Shown here: one piece after another, positions 1-6,446 of the stretch
Numbering within the stretch: the stretch's first letter is position 1
How the letters are laid out: each line of letters opens with the position of its first letter
NCBI GenBank assembly: GCA_037380725.1
Contig: JARRRL010000239.1
Location: 1-9,034 of the forward strand
Length of the DNA: 9,034 nt
Source: JARRRL01 sp037380725
GTDB lineage: Bacteria; Pseudomonadota; Gammaproteobacteria; Pseudomonadales; JANQJO01
Direction of reading: 5' to 3'
Notes under the pieces: generated by a model
Told to the model about the DNA's origin: nothing
Databases searched by the model: none
The model's input: only the letters and a program-made list of their open reading frames with translations
Made by a program: the position numbers and the translations under genes

Positions 1-22
1 CCATACCTATCGCACAAGTTTA

Positions 23-52
23 CAAATGTCTCCTTTTTGCAAATGTCTCCTT
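23..52. repeat. 13-bp direct repeat, two copies
   Basis: CAAATGTCTCCTT occurs at 23-35 and again, identical, at 40-52, separated by four bases. The arrangement resembles the repeated binding sites found at the ends of some insertion sequences, but no transposase gene is visible in the window, so this assignment is only a possibility. The rest of 53-205 holds no gene I can support. A 37-codon frame at 20-133 on the minus strand has no clear ribosome-binding site and no family I recognise. Confidence 0.6.
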
Positions 53-205
53 GTATAAGCGGATGCCAGCTTCATTATCGGTATGTTCGTCGACAAATTT
101 GTCTATCACTTGCCGCTGTACTGTCAGCACCACTGTCTCAGTTCATAGGGGCTTAATTTGGCGCGATCTACATTGATGCAGTGGCGTCAAAAAACCATTG
201 AGCTG

Positions 206-1204
206 TTACGTCCCGTATTCAATACTATTTTTTAAACTGCCATATTGCTCAAACTCACTAATATTATTTAGAGTTATTTGAGCGATATTTTCCATGGCTT
301 CGGTAGTAAAAAATGCTTGGTGAGAAGTAATAATCACATTGGGAAAGGTCAGTAATCTGGATAACTGGTCATCTTGAATGACGCTCGCAGACAAATCTTC
401 AAAAAATACCGCTTCTTCTTCCTCATAGACATCCAGCCCCAGTAAGCCAATTTTGCCTTTTTTTAGAGCAGCAATAATGGCCTTGGTGTCAATAAGTTTT
501 CCTCTGCTGGTATTGATAATTGTCACCCCAGTTTGCATGGTGGCGAGGCTGTCGTCATTGATCATATGATAGGTATCTGGCGTAAGTGGGCAGTGTAAAG
601 ATATGATGCTTGCCTGTGTCAGTACCTCCTGTAGACTTAAATATTCCACTCCTAAGTTAACACATGCCTGATTGGGTTTGATGTCGTAGGCGATGACCCT
701 GCAACCAAATCCTTGCATTATCTTGGCAAAGGTCTGACCAATTTTACCGGTGCCTATTACCCCGATGGTTTTGCCATGTAAGTCAAACCCCATCAAATTG
801 TGAAGAGAAAAATCACCTTCTCTAACGCGATTAAAGGCACGATGAATACGTCTGTTAAGGCAAAGCAAAAGTCCTACAGCATGTTCTGCGACGGCATAAG
901 GGGAGTAGGCGGGCACTCTGACTATGGGCAGTTCTAAGGTTTTTGCGGCCTTCAGATCAACGTGGTTGTATCCCGCTGAACGCAGGGCAATTAACTTCAC
1001 GCCTTTGTCTTTAAGTGCTTTAAGAACAGCTTCATCTAAGCAATCATTAATAAAAGCACACAGGACTGTTTCATCACTTATCAAGGCAATGGAATGTTGG
1101 TTTAAATGAGGCTGAAAATAGATAATTTCATGCCCATATTCTAGATTGGCACGATCGAAAAAATCTCGATCATAAGACTTGGTATTAAAAAAAGCGATTT
1201 TCAT
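206..1204 (-). CDS. ldhA: D-lactate dehydrogenase (fermentative LdhA type)
   Basis: Cytoplasmic NAD-dependent D-2-hydroxyacid dehydrogenase, reducing pyruvate to D-lactate and regenerating NAD during fermentation. The 332-residue length is typical of E. coli LdhA (about 329). The Rossmann motif GTGKIG lies at residues 151-156, with an acidic residue (D174) at the end of the next strand, as expected for NAD rather than NADP. The catalytic triad is readable: R234 in NTSRG, E263 in DVYEEE and H295 in SHQAF. The segment FFEDLS...IQDDQLSRLL followed by HQAFFT is characteristic of the LdhA branch rather than of glycerate or phosphoglycerate dehydrogenases. The ATG at 1204-1202 has AGGAG (plus-strand 1212-1216) about seven bases upstream, which fixes the start. 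It stands alone, divergent from the tae4-tai4 pair. No terminator hairpin is obvious after its stop. A related 2-hydroxyacid dehydrogenase specificity cannot be fully excluded. Confidence 0.93.
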   Translation of the reverse strand: MKIAFFNTKSYDRDFFDRANLEYGHEIIYFQPHLNQHSIALISDETVLCAFINDCLDEAVLKALKDKGVKLIALRSAGYNHVDLKAAKTLELPIVRVPAYSPYAVAEHAVGLLLCLNRRIHRAFNRVREGDFSLHNLMGFDLHGKTIGVIGTGKIGQTFAKIMQGFGCRVIAYDIKPNQACVNLGVEYLSLQEVLTQASIISLHCPLTPDTYHMINDDSLATMQTGVTIINTSRGKLIDTKAIIAALKKGKIGLLGLDVYEEEEAVFFEDLSASVIQDDQLSRLLTFPNVIITSHQAFFTTEAMENIAQITLNNISEFEQYGSLKNSIEYGT

Positions 1205-1489
1205 TCACACACTCCTGCTTGCCGATTAGGGTGGTGGCGAAGCTTAGGCGAGCCCGTAGCCTACTTGCTTTGTTAATGGTAATACAAGGGATTTTGACAG
1301 GAGGGTGCGACGCCAGTTCATGCCCTTTGTCTTGCGTCCTCTCGTTTTTGGTTCTCCCGATCTTGGTTCTTGACATATGCCGCCCACGGAAGCAGCTCAG
1401 GGGTGGCTCAATACCGCGTCTGAGTGCCGCAGGAATCTTCGACATTGATGCCGGGGATGATGTTAAATTACGATTATCAAAAATGGGGC
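1205..1489. other. Intergenic region between ldhA and tae4 promoter
   Basis: No gene I can support. Reading frames stay open on both strands (1185-1445 minus, 1219-1599 plus), but neither translation has family features, a plausible hydrophobic or catalytic pattern, or a ribosome-binding site that stands out. The minus-strand frame overlaps the start of ldhA. The block may be a non-coding repeat shared with other genomes, which the window alone cannot show. Confidence 0.5.
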
Positions 1490-1518
1490 TTGAAGTTGTA
1501 TTTTTGATTGCATATAAT
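1490..1518 (+). promoter_or_regulatory. Sigma70-type promoter upstream of tae4-tai4
   Basis: TTGAAG at 1490-1495 (four of six matches to the -35 consensus) is followed by a 17-base spacer and a perfect TATAAT -10 box at 1513-1518. The surroundings are AT-rich. Transcription would start near 1525 and run into the effector/immunity pair. The sequence is seen directly; activity is inferred. Confidence 0.6.
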
Positions 1519-1647
1519 TTTAGCGCGTTTTGGCGTCAATACGGTTCAATTCTGCATAGTTGCGATTGTGATAGCAGCCCGTTGATCTACCGTCGATGAA
1601 CCAGTTGCTGGCTGAACTGACCCAAACGATCAAACTCTGCGGCCAAG

Positions 1648-2073
1648 GTGGCGAAGGTAATTGGTGGCTATGTCGAGAAGAATATCAGCAATCCTGATCC
1701 AACTCAGAAGTGGAGCAATACTTGCGCAGTCCGTATGAGTTATATCCTGAATCAGTCTGGTCTGATTATTCCAAGCATACCGGGACAGACTGTATCTGGT
1801 GCCGATAAGAGACAGTATTTTTTTCGGGTCAATAATCTCATAACCTTCCTGAAGCTGCGATGGGGGCAACCTCAAATAGTGGACTATCCGCCGCCAGGCG
1901 GTGGTTCTCTCCTCGGAAAGAAAGGCGTGATTCTGTTTGAAATTTCAGGCTGGCGTGACGCACGCGGCCATGCAACGTTGTTCAATGGTAGTACTTGTTA
2001 TGATCATTGCTATTTCAATGAGCCGGGTGTGAACTACTCGACCGATCGTGCTAATTTCTGGAGCTTGCAGTGA
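1648..2073 (+). CDS. tae4: Type VI secretion amidase effector Tae4 (N-terminus doubtful)
   Basis: Tae4-family peptidoglycan amidase, an NlpC/P60-like cysteine peptidase that cleaves the gamma-D-glutamyl-mDAP bond in the periplasm of a rival cell after T6SS delivery. The family signature is clear: VIGGYVEKN, then NTCAVRMSYILN with nucleophile C26, GHATLFNG with H108, and CYDHC with acid D119. The spacings (82 and 11 residues) equal those I recall for Salmonella Tae4 (C44, H126, D137). Two further cysteines, C117 and C121, flank the acid. By that comparison about 18 N-terminal residues are missing. The frame upstream of the GTG at 1648 continues only to a TGA at 1618-1620 and gives PKRSNSAAK before the GTG. 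One codon block further up reads CWLN-stop-P, where the family has a W-x-x-Y-P pattern, so the TGA may replace a Tyr codon. An ATG at 1596 starts a different frame that ends at 1697. The GTG has no Shine-Dalgarno. The protein may be truncated, frameshifted or inactive. The stop overlaps the tai4 start. Confidence 0.85.
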   Translation: MAKVIGGYVEKNISNPDPTQKWSNTCAVRMSYILNQSGLIIPSIPGQTVSGADKRQYFFRVNNLITFLKLRWGQPQIVDYPPPGGGSLLGKKGVILFEISGWRDARGHATLFNGSTCYDHCYFNEPGVNYSTDRANFWSLQ

Positions 2074-2534
2074 AGGAGGTTGGGTTCAGCATTCTGGCTA
2101 TTTTGGCCGTTGCACTCTTGCCTTTCGTCGGCAGTGCGGTAAACGATCAGCAGGCGTCTCCTCAGGCCGGAGCGCGATCCTATGCTCAGAATTACAAGGA
2201 CATGGTTCTGGCGACCTGCATCGCTAACGCTTATACGAACGACAAGGATACGGCCATTGATGTCGGTAGCAGTGTCAGCGCGTTGCGTGACTGGACGTAC
2301 TACGATTTGGAAAAGAGCCCAGACATGGTCAAGTCTCTGGTGGATACCTATTTGGCGCGTGACTATCACAATCCACTGGTTGAATCCGAAATCAAGGGGG
2401 TTCGATTTGACTTCCTGAAATGCCTGGATATGTACCACAGCAAGGAATTGGATGCTCTGGTCAAGCAGGTGGTCATCAACCCTGAACGCACATACAGACG
2501 AGACCAATCGCAATCGGAAGTCGATGCAGAATAG
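2070..2534 (+). CDS. tai4: Periplasmic Tae4 immunity protein Tai4
   Basis: Tai4-family immunity protein that binds and blocks Tae4 in the periplasm, protecting the producer from its own or kin effector. It has 154 residues. Residues 1-23 form a signal peptide: a short charged start, the hydrophobic run FSILAILAVALLPFV and a likely cut after GSA. The mature part is helical and carries family-like segments: LATCIANAYTND (C50), a central DWTYYDLEKS, and DFLKCLDMYHSKELDALV (C118). The GTG start at 2070 overlaps the tae4 stop (GTGA) and has GGAG at 2060-2063, six bases upstream, so translational coupling is likely. An AAGGAGG at 2073-2079 lies inside the frame, but no standard start codon follows at good spacing. 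The frame is intact, unlike the doubtful 5' end of tae4, so immunity may outlast toxicity here. Confidence 0.85.
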   Translation: MKEVGFSILAILAVALLPFVGSAVNDQQASPQAGARSYAQNYKDMVLATCIANAYTNDKDTAIDVGSSVSALRDWTYYDLEKSPDMVKSLVDTYLARDYHNPLVESEIKGVRFDFLKCLDMYHSKELDALVKQVVINPERTYRRDQSQSEVDAE

Positions 2535-2596
2535 GTTTCTGAGCAACGAGTGTCTTTGACGGCGTCCAGTTCTGTCCACACACGCAATGCACACAC

Positions 2597-2635
2597 AATG
2601 GGACACTTACATCACCCATACAATGGGACACCCAT
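2597..2635. repeat. GGGACAC repeats (inverse of the copies near 6.5 kb)
   Basis: AATGGGACAC occurs at 2597-2606 and 2622-2631. The second copy extends to AATGGGACACCCAT (2622-2635), the reverse complement of the ATGGGTGTCCC core seen at 6447 and 6525. The region is non-coding. It looks like a short dispersed REP- or IS-related element. Confidence 0.6.
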
Positions 2636-2649
2636 AATTTAGCAAGCAT

Positions 2650-2696
2650 GATTTAGGGTACCAGCAAAAGAATGTTTTTTGATCGATAGTGCGAAA
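2650..2696. repeat. 48-bp dispersed repeat, copy A
   Basis: Matches 6010-6057 at about 38 of 48 positions with one gap, in the same orientation. The best-conserved core is TTGATCGATA. The ten bases CCATAATTTA just before it (2632-2641) also match 6006-6015; copy A carries about 15 extra bases that repeat the TTTAG start. Read on the minus strand, the edge of both copies translates as LNYGC, hinting at decayed 3' ends of the same mobile gene. Confidence 0.65.
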
Positions 2697-2703
2697 CCTT
2701 GAA

Positions 2704-2803
2704 CACGAACATTTCGTGGTGATTGCGAGTTTCCAGTTGAGTGATCCTAATTGCGTAATTTCAGGCCATAGAAATGCCTGGATAAATTTTAAAAAATTTA
2801 TCC
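2704..2803. other. Cluster of three hairpins downstream of the rhodanese gene
   Basis: CACGAA/TTCGTG (2704-2709, 2713-2718) is a 6-bp stem with a 3-base loop. CAGGC/GCCTG (2762-2766, 2776-2780) is a 5-bp stem. The third, at 2780-2803, is an 11-bp AT-rich stem beginning GGATAAATTTT with a two-base loop. The last is 78 bases past the stop of the minus-strand rhodanese gene and could act as a transcription terminator, although it lacks a clean U-run after the stem. No gene is present in 2697-2880. Confidence 0.45.
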
Positions 2804-2880
2804 ATTTGTGTAATTGTAGCGAGCTGGTGGCGATCTCTTTGCCCCAATTAAAACCAGGTTCATCAACGCCCGATTGGAAT

Positions 2881-3237
2881 CTAGGGCAATGCGCTGGCTT
2901 TTAAATGTTGTTGAGCTTGTTTCAGTCCGCCGAGATTTTGCAGGTTGGTGTAGCCCATCGCTTTCATCGCTTCCAAGGCAATACCGGCGCGACGACCAGA
3001 GCCGCAATACAGTAGCACCGGTGTGTCTTTATCGGGTATGGCCGAGTGGATGCGTTTTGCTACTTCCGTATGGGGAATATTAAGCGCACCGTCGATGTGA
3101 TCCGTTTGGTACTCCGATGCGGAGCGCACGTCCAGCCATACTGCGCCTTCGGGTAGGGGGTCGGCATGGGCCAGGTTGACGCCTGCAAAGGTCAGCAACA
3201 ATCCCAGCATCTTAGCGGCATTCAATAGTATTCGCAT
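2881..3237 (-). CDS. Periplasmic single-domain rhodanese (PspE-like)
   Basis: Thiosulfate or persulfide sulfurtransferase of the single-domain rhodanese fold, probably periplasmic. It has 118 residues, slightly longer than E. coli PspE (about 104). A signal peptide occupies residues 1-25 (hydrophobic AAKMLGLLLTFAGVNLA, cut after AHA). The domain then shows the usual order: WLDVRSASEYQTDHIDGALNIPH (CH2A-like opening, residues 34-56), LLYCGSGRRAG with sulfur-carrying C78 and the six-residue active loop, and the closing MGYTNLQNLGGL. The loop contains two arginines (R82, R83), suggesting an anionic sulfur substrate. The ATG at 3237 has GAGGA seven bases upstream, a good site. It is monocistronic here; no phage-shock or sulfur genes adjoin it, so the physiological substrate is unknown. 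Confidence 0.88.
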   Translation of the reverse strand: MRILLNAAKMLGLLLTFAGVNLAHADPLPEGAVWLDVRSASEYQTDHIDGALNIPHTEVAKRIHSAIPDKDTPVLLYCGSGRRAGIALEAMKAMGYTNLQNLGGLKQAQQHLKASALP

Positions 3238-3695
3238 GTGTCTATCCTCGTTTTTATACCAGCTTAGAGTTTCTCATCGTCGCCTACGTAGGGTCAATGG
3301 CTAATCAACGTGGGCAACAGCGATAGTTCGTTTGTCTTTTATGCAATGCCTGCTCGTTGGCGTTATGACTCGGCCACTGCTTTACGACTGGTGATATTAT
3401 CGCAGAATCGCTAGTGTCGGTCGTCAGGTGTCTCTTAATCTCGCGTGAGCAGATACAGAATATTGTATTAAAAAAATGAGGAGAAGTTATGGTGGTCATG
3501 CTGAATATTTTTAAATAAAGTCAAGATATCGACATTGCTTATTAAGTTGACTGCTACTTGTTTGTGCTCAGATTGGGTTTAAATCAACATAGGCCATGGC
3601 GGAGAGGATGGCGGATTCGTCCGATGGACCACAGCCGACTTCGGTATAACTCCGTGCAATCGAATATGCAACGCGATAAATAAGCTGTTATATAT
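3238..3695. other. Intergenic region between rhodanese and vapC remnant
   Basis: No real gene is supported in these 458 bases. It contains the rhodanese ribosome-binding site at its left end, an orphan initiation site at 3478-3518 and a small hairpin CGGA-TTCG-TCCG near 3613-3624. The minus-strand frame 3305-3499 has no recognisable features. Confidence 0.5.
3489..3518 (+). CDS. Nine-codon frame behind a strong ribosome-binding site
   Basis: GAGGAGAAG (3478-3486) precedes ATG at 3489 with ideal spacing, yet the frame reads only MVVMLNIFK before TAA. It could be the 5' stub of a gene whose body has been lost, or a chance match. No family can be assigned, and I list it because the initiation site is unusually good for an otherwise empty region. 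Confidence 0.2.
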   Translation: MVVMLNIFK

Positions 3696-4001
3696 TTAAG
3701 ACCAGTCTTCCAGTGTTAGGTCTGGAATACGTGAAAACGCTTTCGTATTATTTGTTACCAGTATGGAGTCTATGCTGCGAGCATGGGAGGCAATAAGTAG
3801 GTCATTATTTCCAATAATATTTCCTTCGTTATTAAGAAGTGCCCGGATTGAACCGTAGTGGCGAGCTGCTTCTTCATCCCAAGGAGCTATTAAAATTCTC
3901 TGTGTAAAATCGTCAAGTTGGCTCCATCGTTTTTCTCGATGCTGTGATTCACCATTCTCTATGCCAAATTTGATAAATCCAGTAATGGTTGTCTGAACCA
4001 T
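3696..4001 (-). pseudogene. vapC: Truncated VapC-type PIN-domain toxin
   Basis: C-terminal 100 or so residues of a VapC ribonuclease (intact members are about 130-140 residues). Recognisable pieces are FGIENGESQ, LDDFTQRILIAPWDEEAARHYGSIRALL, the metal-site segment GNNDLLIASHARS with D67, and LVTNNTKAFSRIPDLTLEDW, the usual VapC ending. Missing are the first 30-40 residues with the LLDTN strand and its catalytic aspartate, and the AELEYG glutamate is not readable: the first residues read ITGFIKFG instead. Without these acids the PIN active site cannot form. No VapB antitoxin gene lies upstream; instead the 5' end is joined to the 3' end of the protease gene, within a 13-bp tandem repeat that also supplies the only ATG. 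Its frame differs from that of the protease tail it overlaps. Confidence 0.82.
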
Positions 4002-4023
4002 TCTTCTGAGCCATTCTTCTGAA
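3998..4023. repeat. 13-bp tandem repeat at the protease/vapC junction
   Basis: CCATTCTTCTGA plus G or A occurs at 3998-4010 and 4011-4023; a partial third unit (GTCTGAA, 3991-3997) lies to the left. It covers the last arginines of the GlyGly-CTERM and the ATG of the truncated vapC frame, so it marks the point where two unrelated genes were joined. Confidence 0.75.
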
Positions 4024-4077
4024 CATTGCCAGTAATCCCATTAGGAATATCAGCACCAGAGAAAGGCTACCGCCGCC
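4015..4077 (-). other. GlyGly-CTERM sorting tail in the protease
   Basis: GGGSLSLVLIFLMGLLAMFRR: a glycine cluster, a 16-residue hydrophobic helix and two arginines, the tripartite GlyGly-CTERM layout processed by rhombosortase in type II-secreting Gammaproteobacteria. A Pro/Ala/Val-rich linker precedes it. Members normally end at or just after the basic residues, but here 21 more residues follow (starting MAQKNGSDNH), encoded partly by the vapC remnant. Confidence 0.8.
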
Positions 4078-5035
4078 AGCATCTGAAAAGTCCTCGGATC
4101 CACCCGCGCTCAGATTGGCAGGAATATTGTCATCAGCTGGGGTTGAGGGCGTTGGAGTGATCACAACAGGCGGCGCAGCTGCTGGTGGTTCTTCGACGAC
4201 GACAGGAGCAGGGGGGGCAGAAACATTGTAGACGATTTTGTCCAACCAGACTCTGTTCATAAAGTTAGGGTCTTCCACAAAGCCATATTGAGCATAAACG
4301 AACAACACTTCATGCGTTCCCGCACCGAGCGCTATGGTATCCGTGCTCCAATCTACAATGCCCGTGTAATCTTTTATAAATTCACCATCGACATAAATTT
4401 CCAGATAACCAAAATCGGGCATCGCATTAGTTTTATAATTAAATGTTAAGGTTCCGGGACCCTGAAGTTTGGTCGCCAATAGGGTAGCGCCATCGCCACC
4501 GATGGCTTGGATGTCACCCGATTGCATGGAAGAACCGCCCTCTGCCGTGGCGTCAACTTGAGTTGACCAGGCGACGAAACCACCGGTGAACCATGGCAAG
4601 TCAGCAATATCGAGTACGGCATCGGCATTGGCGATTCGACCCAAAACATCAGCAGCGATAGTCGCTTTAGTCGTTAGCAGTGCTGCATCAGCCAATTGAA
4701 CGCTCATATGGGTAAGGGCTAGACCTTGTACCGCTTCTGGCGCATTGATCGAAGCCAATACCACGCAATCGCCACCGGCTGGCACCATTTGACCTGAACA
4801 TTGATCCTCTACAATCGTGCTGGTAAAGGGTCCTCCCTCATCAAAGGCAACCGCATTGACCATCACGGGAGAAGCGCCCAGGTTAGAAAACGTATTTTCT
4901 ACTGGTGTATCTTGGTCAGGCAGGATATAAGGCAGATCCGCTAGTCCGCCCACGACACCGCCATGAATATGGGCATCGATCCATGCGCTATTGGTCGCGA
5001 CGCTGGCATAGACCTCGTATTTGTTCGGTAACTGC

Positions 5036-5045
5036 GCACAGGAAG
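5036..5045 (-). other. Deletion junction in the protease gene
   Basis: The minus-strand reading passes from LNEIDLP (frame ending at 4941) to CAQLPNKYEVYASV (frame ending at 3949) at about this point. In intact trypsins these segments lie some 55-60 residues apart, with DSCQGDSGGP-like sequence between them. The exact breakpoint can only be placed within a few bases. Confidence 0.7.
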
Positions 5046-5954
5046 ATCAATTTCATTAAGTGTCTGCGTCAGATCTTGGGCATCCGCCATTAAAACTCCC
5101 CAGCCAATAACGCGTAATAAATCGTTTTCCACAATGCCTTGCTCAAACGCCGCATCGGCTAGCGTAATCGGTGTTCGGTTCGAGGGCGTGGCTAAACGGA
5201 TCACCGCAACGTCTCTAATATCATCGAACAGCCAATCGTTATTAAAGTAGATGCCTTGTACCGTGTGTATCTCGGCGGCGGCGAGATCATCGAGTCGGTT
5301 GGTGCCGAGTACGACGCGATAAGACGCTGGATCTAATGGTAGATCAGCAACACAGTGAGCAGCGGTGAGCGCCCAATCTGGTGTCACCAAGGATGCACCG
5401 CAAACGTGCTCAAAGCCAAAATCGGGATATAAGAACTGAAGCGACATCATAAACGAATAATCAGTTGCTGTTTCAACACCACCAATGATTCGAGAAAAGG
5501 ACTCTGGGGTTTGAGGGAAAGATTTCCTTGAAGTGTAGGGGGTTCGTTTTCTGGTGGCGCGATGATAATTTCTTTTATAGCTAGAATGGCTATTCACATG
5601 ACGCGCTTGTGCTAAAAGGTTTGATCGCATCGACGTTGGGCTGGATAGGGCGTTCAACGATGAGGTCTTCTGAAAAGCTCCCTCAGGGAACGTGGCGCCT
5701 ATCAGTAATACCATCATAAGCAAGCTATAAGAATAATATCGTGTCATTGTCTAATCCAACATCAGTGAATTACAGCGTTGATCTTATAAGTGATGCACAT
5801 GGGTGATGTGATCGATACTACTCTTACCTTACAAAAAAGCGCAATTAGTAAAAATATACCGCAATAGCAATTTATTATTTATACAAACAGTACTGTTTCA
5901 GTTACAAACTGAAAGTCACTTTTAAATACCCTAACAATCACACACACAACGAGG

Positions 5955-5986
5955 CACAGAACGACAGAAGCACAGAACGACAGAAG
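5955..5986. repeat. 16-bp tandem repeat, two copies
   Basis: CACAGAACGACAGAAG is present at 5955-5970 and again, identical, at 5971-5986; a degenerate third unit (CACACTCAGAACGAGACAG) follows. It is low-complexity and purine-rich, a likely slippage product. Confidence 0.75.
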
Positions 5987-6009
5987 CACACTCAGAACGA
6001 GACAGCCAT

Positions 6010-6057
6010 AATTTAGTGAGCCAGCAAGAGGATGCTTCTTGATCGATAAGTGTGAAA
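6010..6057. repeat. 48-bp dispersed repeat, copy B
   Basis: Partner of 2650-2696, same orientation, about 38 of 48 identical with one gap. Upstream flank CCATAATTTA (6006-6015) is shared too. Read on the minus strand it gives HPLAGSLNYGCLV, part of the open frame 5879-6082, and may be a relic of a mobile gene's 3' end. Confidence 0.65.
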
Positions 6058-6186
6058 AACAATCAATCAGAATGCGTCTCATCAGTTTTTGTCTGAATAA
6101 TCAGGAAGGGAATTTATTATCTTTATGGTAAGAAATAGAATTTGGCTAAAATGACATTAAAGCACAATATTCAGAGCAATAGCCTG

Positions 6187-6209
6187 CTTCCAGTCAAACT
6201 TGACTGAAG
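6187..6209. other. Hairpin in the intergenic region
   Basis: CTTC-C-AGTCAA, loop AC, TTGACTGAAG: a 10-bp stem with one bulged C. No T-run follows closely, and neither neighbouring gene ends nearby, so it is not an obvious terminator. It could be part of a REP-like unit. Confidence 0.5.
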
Positions 6210-6446
6210 TTGATGAGTAGCGGGGGAGGGCAATTTTTACCCAAAAGCCATTATTTGGCGTCGATTTTAAGACGTTCTAAAATAGGAGGGATATTTTCAG
6301 GGATGTAACCGTTTTGTTTCCAGAAAATGTTTGTAGGTGCTTTGGCGTGACCGCTTCTGCATTGACGCATGAGGCATGCTGATTTTCTTTGGCTTGAGTG
6401 GTGGTTACAAGTGGTTTTTATTTTGAGTATGAATTTTGTGTGTTGC

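Larger units (their letters stand above)
3949..5747 (-). pseudogene. Secreted trypsin-like protease, active-site segment deleted, GlyGly-CTERM
   Basis: S1-family serine protease of the exported GlyGly-CTERM class, of which V. cholerae VesB is an example. The first frame (5747-4941) gives a signal peptide (residues 1-24), a basic propeptide, the activation site R86-IIGG, LTAAHC with H131, DDIRDVAVIRL with D179, and the GWG strand near 215-217. At about 5040 it stops matching the fold. The second frame, open through 5040 and running to 3949, resumes with CAQLPNKYEVYASVATNSAWI, which fits the last strand and C-terminal helix of trypsins. The intervening stretch of roughly 55 residues, containing GDSGGP and the S1-pocket residues, is absent, and the join is out of frame. 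Downstream come two beta-rich segments, a Pro-rich linker and the GlyGly-CTERM. A GTG at 4953 could allow the second part to be made alone, but no active protease can result. The ATG at 5747 has only a weak GGA upstream. Confidence 0.85.

Noticed and set aside
23..52. CRISPR-like direct repeats
   Set aside because: Only two 13-bp copies with a 4-base gap; too short in repeat and spacer for a CRISPR array.
2034..2606. 190-codon minus-strand frame
   Set aside because: Antisense shadow across tai4, whose plus-strand frame has a signal peptide, family motifs and a coupled start.
3949..4953. Stand-alone secreted beta-domain protein starting at GTG 4953
   Set aside because: The frame is open upstream through 5040 and encodes the trypsin C-terminal helix there, so it is the tail of the broken protease; it would also lack a signal peptide.
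5787..5802. CACAT/ATGTG palindrome upstream of the protease as an operator
   Set aside because: Arms are only five bases long and match no regulator consensus I can name.
5879..6082. 67-codon frame with a hydrophobic stretch, possible small membrane protein
   Set aside because: Its sequence is produced by the tandem and dispersed repeats, and there is no convincing ribosome-binding site.
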